Shown here in pieces: positions 61,355-64,000 of a stretch of DNA of 64,000 bases. The position numbers and the translations under genes were made by a program. The stretch spans positions 1 to 64,000 of the forward strand of contig JBCCRO010000017.1 in NCBI GenBank assembly GCA_039201605.1, written 5' to 3'. Below the pieces are notes generated by a model. That model searched no databases. It worked only from the letters and a program-made list of their open reading frames with translations, and was not told the origin of the DNA. The DNA comes from CADEDH01 sp039201605 (lineage in GTDB: Bacteria; Actinomycetota; Acidimicrobiia; Acidimicrobiales; SZUA-35). Within the stretch, counting starts at the first letter, position 1. Every line of letters starts with the position of its first letter.

Positions 61355-62260
61355 GTGGATGTGCATCTCCGGGATCTGCGCTACTTCGTGGCCGTGGCCG
61401 AGGAGCTCCACTTCGGTCGGGCGGCCGAGCGACTGTTCGTGTCGCAGCCGGCGTTGTCCCGCCAGATCGCCCGCCTCGAAGCGCAGTTGGGCGTCACCCT
61501 GCTCGATCGCGACCGCCGCAAGGTGTCGCTCACCGCCACCGGCGAAGCCCTGCTCGGCGATGCCCGGAACCTCCTCGACGCCTGGGCCGACACCGAGCGC
61601 TCGGTGCGCGACACCGCCGCCGCCGACTCGGCCACGCTCCGGATCGGGCTGCAGACCAGCGTCGGCCGTGGACTGTTGGCCGCCCTCGGCTCCGGGCTCC
61701 GGGAGCGCCACCTCGGGTGGACGATCGAGCTGAACCAGCAGGCCTGGGACGATCCGAGCGCCGGATTGGTCGACGGTTCGTCCGACATCGCCCTGTGTTG
61801 GCTTCCCCTGCCCGACGGCGACGGGTACCGGTCGGTCACCGTGGCCACCGAGCAGCGCCTCATCGCCGTTCAGTCCGGCGACCCCATCGCCGAGCGGGGC
61901 GCCGTCACCTTTGACGAGGTCGCCGATCGGCCGCTGGTCGCTCTACCCAAATCGGCCGGTGACCTGCGGGACTACTGGTTGGCGAGCGACGACCGCCATC
62001 GTCCGGCCCGCGTCGCCACCACGGCCCACAGCGCGGAGGAGGCGATGGAGGCGGTGGCCGCCGGCATCGGGTCGGCGCTGATCTCGGTCGGCAACGCCGA
62101 GCTGTACGGGCGGGCCGACGTCGCCTTCGTCCTGGTGGAGGACCTGGCCCCGGCCGAGCTCGCAATCGTCTGGCGGTGGGACGACGACCGGCCGATCATC
62201 CGCAGCGTCATCGACATCGCCCGCGAGCTCGAACCGCAGGAACGGTCGGCGGACGACTAG
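61355..62260 (+). CDS. LysR-family transcriptional regulator
   Basis: A protein of 301 aa from a GTG six bases behind a TACGGT box. The helix-turn-helix is LRDLRYFVAVAEELHFGRAAERLFVSQPALSRQIARLEAQLGVTLLDRDRRKVSLTATGEALL; the effector domain follows (TLRIGLQTSVGRGLLAALGSGLRERH). It should bind the operator just upstream and control itself and the divergent hydrolase operon. Convergent with a second LysR gene. Confidence 0.92.
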   Translation: MDVHLRDLRYFVAVAEELHFGRAAERLFVSQPALSRQIARLEAQLGVTLLDRDRRKVSLTATGEALLGDARNLLDAWADTERSVRDTAAADSATLRIGLQTSVGRGLLAALGSGLRERHLGWTIELNQQAWDDPSAGLVDGSSDIALCWLPLPDGDGYRSVTVATEQRLIAVQSGDPIAERGAVTFDEVADRPLVALPKSAGDLRDYWLASDDRHRPARVATTAHSAEEAMEAVAAGIGSALISVGNAELYGRADVAFVLVEDLAPAELAIVWRWDDDRPIIRSVIDIARELEPQERSADD

Positions 62261-62271
62261 CGCCCCGACGG

Positions 62272-63159
62272 TTACTCGCCCCCGCCCCACCGGTCATCGA
62301 GCTCGTCGAGGAACAGCTCGCCGGTGGGGGTGGTGGCGGCCGGGTTCCAGATCACGCTGATCCCGGCCGGGACCGGGGGTTCGAGGGGACGGGAGGTGGC
62401 GCCGTCGAGTCGGAGACGGGCCGCGGTGGACGGGGCGAGCGACACGCCGGCCCCCGCCGCCACGAAGGCCAGCATCGATTCGAGGTGGTCGACCTCCATC
62501 ACGATCTCGGCCTGTTTGCCCTGCTCCTCGCACAGTCGGTTGAACGATCGGTGCACACAGGGCTCGCGCTCCTTGCTCATCAGGAGGAACGGCTCGTCGA
62601 GCAGGTCGGCCACCGGCACCCGCTCGTGGTGGGCCAGCGGATGGTCGGCGGGGAGGAAGGCGTGCAGTTCATCGGCGGTGATCAGGCGCGAGTGCACGGG
62701 CTCGGGGCCGCCGGGAAGGATGGTGAAGCCGACGTCGATCGAGCCGAGGCGGAGGGCCTCGGTCTGCTCGGTGGTGGCCATCTGCTGCAGTCGTACCGCC
62801 ACCTCGGGATGGCGACCCATGAAGTCGATGAGGAACGACGGCAGGTCGCCGAGGCTGCACACCGCGGTGAACCCCACCGCCAGCCGGCCCCGCACCCCGC
62901 GCTCGGCATCGTGGGCGGCCCGGTTGGCCTGCTCCAGTTGCGGGAACACGCCCCGCACCTCCTCGGCGTAGGTCTGCCCGGCGGCGGTGAGGCGGATGCC
63001 CCGACCGGAACGGTCGAACAACTGCAGCCCGAGCTGCTTCTCCAGGGCGGCGATCGTCTGACTGACGGCTGGTTGGGCGACATGGAGACGAGCGGCGGCC
63101 CGACCGACGTGGAGCTCGTCGGCCACGACGAGGAACGTCTCGATATGGCGCAGGTTCAT
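62272..63159 (-). CDS. LysR-family transcriptional regulator
   Basis: A protein of 295 aa. LRHIETFLVVADELHVGRAAARLHVAQPAVSQTIAALEKQLGLQLFDRSGRGIRLTAAG is the DNA-binding domain; GRLAVGFTAVCSLGDLPSFLIDF begins the effector domain. Only 11 bp separate its end from the other LysR gene. Divergent from the DUF5519 gene, its likely target. Confidence 0.92.
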   Translation of the reverse strand: MNLRHIETFLVVADELHVGRAAARLHVAQPAVSQTIAALEKQLGLQLFDRSGRGIRLTAAGQTYAEEVRGVFPQLEQANRAAHDAERGVRGRLAVGFTAVCSLGDLPSFLIDFMGRHPEVAVRLQQMATTEQTEALRLGSIDVGFTILPGGPEPVHSRLITADELHAFLPADHPLAHHERVPVADLLDEPFLLMSKEREPCVHRSFNRLCEEQGKQAEIVMEVDHLESMLAFVAAGAGVSLAPSTAARLRLDGATSRPLEPPVPAGISVIWNPAATTPTGELFLDELDDRWGGGE

Positions 63160-63180
63160 CGTCGGGCCGGCCGTTGAGTC

Positions 63181-63196
63181 ATAAGTGACAGGTTAT
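63181..63196. promoter_or_regulatory. AT-rich inverted repeat, possible LysR site
   Basis: ATAA-N8-TTAT, 22 bp ahead of the LysR start at 63159 in the divergent gap before the DUF5519 gene. It is a weak palindrome but the only AT-rich one in the gap. Confidence 0.35.
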
Positions 63197-63282
63197 CAGT
63201 AGCCTGCCTGACTTCTATTGGATCTTCTCGGTCGTGCTGGTCATGCTGACAGGGTCCTGCTGCCCCCACGAAGGATCGCCCC

Positions 63283-63786
63283 ATGTCGTTGTCGACCAGT
63301 GACCTGCCCGAGCGCGCCGGGCCCCGGCCCGCGACGACGCCGACCAATCCCCATACCCAGCTCGATCAGATCGCCCCGGAGGAGCTGCAGCTACAGGTGG
63401 CCGACTTCATGTTCGGGCTCTCCTGCGTCGACGAGTTCCCGTCGCAGATCTCGGTGCCCGGCGCCCGGGCGATGTGGCTCAACGACGCCTGCCCCGCCGG
63501 GCCACCGGAGGCGTTCATGATCGGGCGGGAGTTCTGTCACATCCACCCGGTGAGCGACGGGAGCCTCCACCTCAACCTGCCGGTCGAGCTCGGGCAGCAG
63601 GCGATCGAGCGCGGGTGGGCGGAGAAGCACCCGATGGCCCGCCGCGGCATCATCCCGCCGACGGTGCTCATGGTCTATGGGCCCCGGGACGGGGAGGAGC
63701 TGGAGGTGGTGAAGGCCCTCGTCGCCGCCTCCCACCGATTCGCTCACGCCGCCGCCGAGGCCGAGGGCGAGGCCGAGGGCGAGTAG
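63283..63786 (+). CDS. DUF5519 (luciferase-domain) family protein
   Basis: A protein of 167 aa with GAAGGA upstream of the ATG. REFCHIHPVSDGSLHLNLPVELGQQAIERGWAEKHP and VLMVYGPRDGEELEVVKALVAA are the signature of small proteins named luciferase-like, in which function is unknown. The name comes from a distant similarity and does not imply light emission. The last residues are an AEGE repeat. Confidence 0.8.
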   Translation: MSLSTSDLPERAGPRPATTPTNPHTQLDQIAPEELQLQVADFMFGLSCVDEFPSQISVPGARAMWLNDACPAGPPEAFMIGREFCHIHPVSDGSLHLNLPVELGQQAIERGWAEKHPMARRGIIPPTVLMVYGPRDGEELEVVKALVAASHRFAHAAAEAEGEAEGE

Positions 63787-63832
63787 CGGGCTCCGGTTGA
63801 CAGCGGCGCCGACGGGGGCGACGCTGCGGCCC

Positions 63833-64000
63833 ATGTCTTCCCCCGATGCGACTGCGGCCCCGCCCGACAACCGGGTCGACGGCGATCGCCTGTGGCGGCG
63901 GCTGATGGCGATGGCCCAGGTGGCGCCGACCGCCAACGGCGGCAGCAACCGCCAGGCCCTCAGCGACGACGACGCCGACGGGCGGGCCCTGTTCCTGGAG
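63833..64000 (+). CDS. N terminus of an M20-type Zn amidohydrolase (allantoate/N-carbamoyl amino acid hydrolase), cut by window end
   Basis: 56 codons to the window edge. DGDRLWRRLMAMAQVAPTANGGSNRQALSDDDADGRALFLE is the characteristic beginning of allantoate amidohydrolase/N-carbamoyl-L-amino-acid hydrolase proteins of about 410 aa. Metal ligands lie beyond the window. ATG at 63833 follows the DUF5519 gene by 46 bp. Confidence 0.7.
   Translation, partial: MSSPDATAAPPDNRVDGDRLWRRLMAMAQVAPTANGGSNRQALSDDDADGRALFLE

Overview
The window is about 70 percent G+C with tightly packed genes, many ATGA or GTGA stop/start overlaps and frequent GTG starts. It reads as a chromosomal segment of a high-GC Gram-positive, most likely Actinomycetota of class Acidimicrobiia. 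Supporting signs are the compact actinobacterial Tad pilus cluster with a DUF4244-type pilin, a MarP-like serine protease, a topA-tmk-holB-tRNA-Thr block, several Ser/Thr kinases and many starts that look leaderless (TANNNT box 5-8 nt before ATG/GTG). The class-level call is inference; no rRNA is present.

Layout. 1-5.7 kb: G-rich tract, papain-like hypothetical, a two-component pair, an FMN hydroxy-acid dehydrogenase overlapping a glutamine amidotransferase. 5.7-12 kb: a secreted metallopeptidase joined through one membrane helix to a GNAT acetyltransferase, divergent from an MMPL/RND transporter, with two identical operators between them. 12-16.3 kb: a pseudokinase gene followed by an active-looking Ser/Thr kinase gene, both with Septum_form-like extracellular regions. 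16.4-17.5 kb: two 5'-truncated genes (LuxR regulator and ABC-2 permease) abut head to head. 17.6-22.1 kb: aquaporin, then a six-gene Tad pilus operon. 22.1-27.2 kb: a broken hydrolase, tandem hairpin repeats, a DUF1998 (MrfA/YprA type) helicase, a photolyase-like protein with its domains in reversed order, and an RsbW-like anti-sigma gene split by an amber codon. 27.4-32 kb: topA, tmk, holB, tRNA-Thr(CGT). The order Tad - helicase - anti-sigma - topA - holB resembles the conserved actinobacterial neighbourhood I know from Streptomyces and Mycobacterium.

32-44 kb is more mixed: an ECF sigma/membrane anti-sigma-like pair, a methyltransferase, a CvpA-serine protease, a TetR regulator, an orphan siderophore-binding lipoprotein, a DMT transporter and two more frameshifted genes (alpha/beta hydrolase, VOC protein). 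44-53 kb: an ECF42-type sigma factor with its YCII-domain partner, a phytanoyl-CoA dioxygenase operon, a GNAT enzyme, a DUF1185 protein, a GGDEF protein and phosphofructokinase. 53-64 kb: an AraC regulator, a Ser/Thr kinase whose extracellular part is an amino-acid-binding domain, an orphan histidine kinase, a PTPS-like protein, a hydrolase/NTF2/GNAT operon divergent from a LysR gene with a clear LysR box, a second LysR, a DUF5519 protein and the start of an M20-type amidohydrolase.

Three themes stand out. Membrane sensors carry unusual domain combinations (kinase plus binding protein, pseudokinase plus kinase, peptidase plus acetyltransferase). Six genes are visibly broken (two truncated at a shared junction, three frameshifted, one amber), which is either real decay or residual assembly/sequencing error. 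Several short perfect operators can be paired with neighbouring genes.
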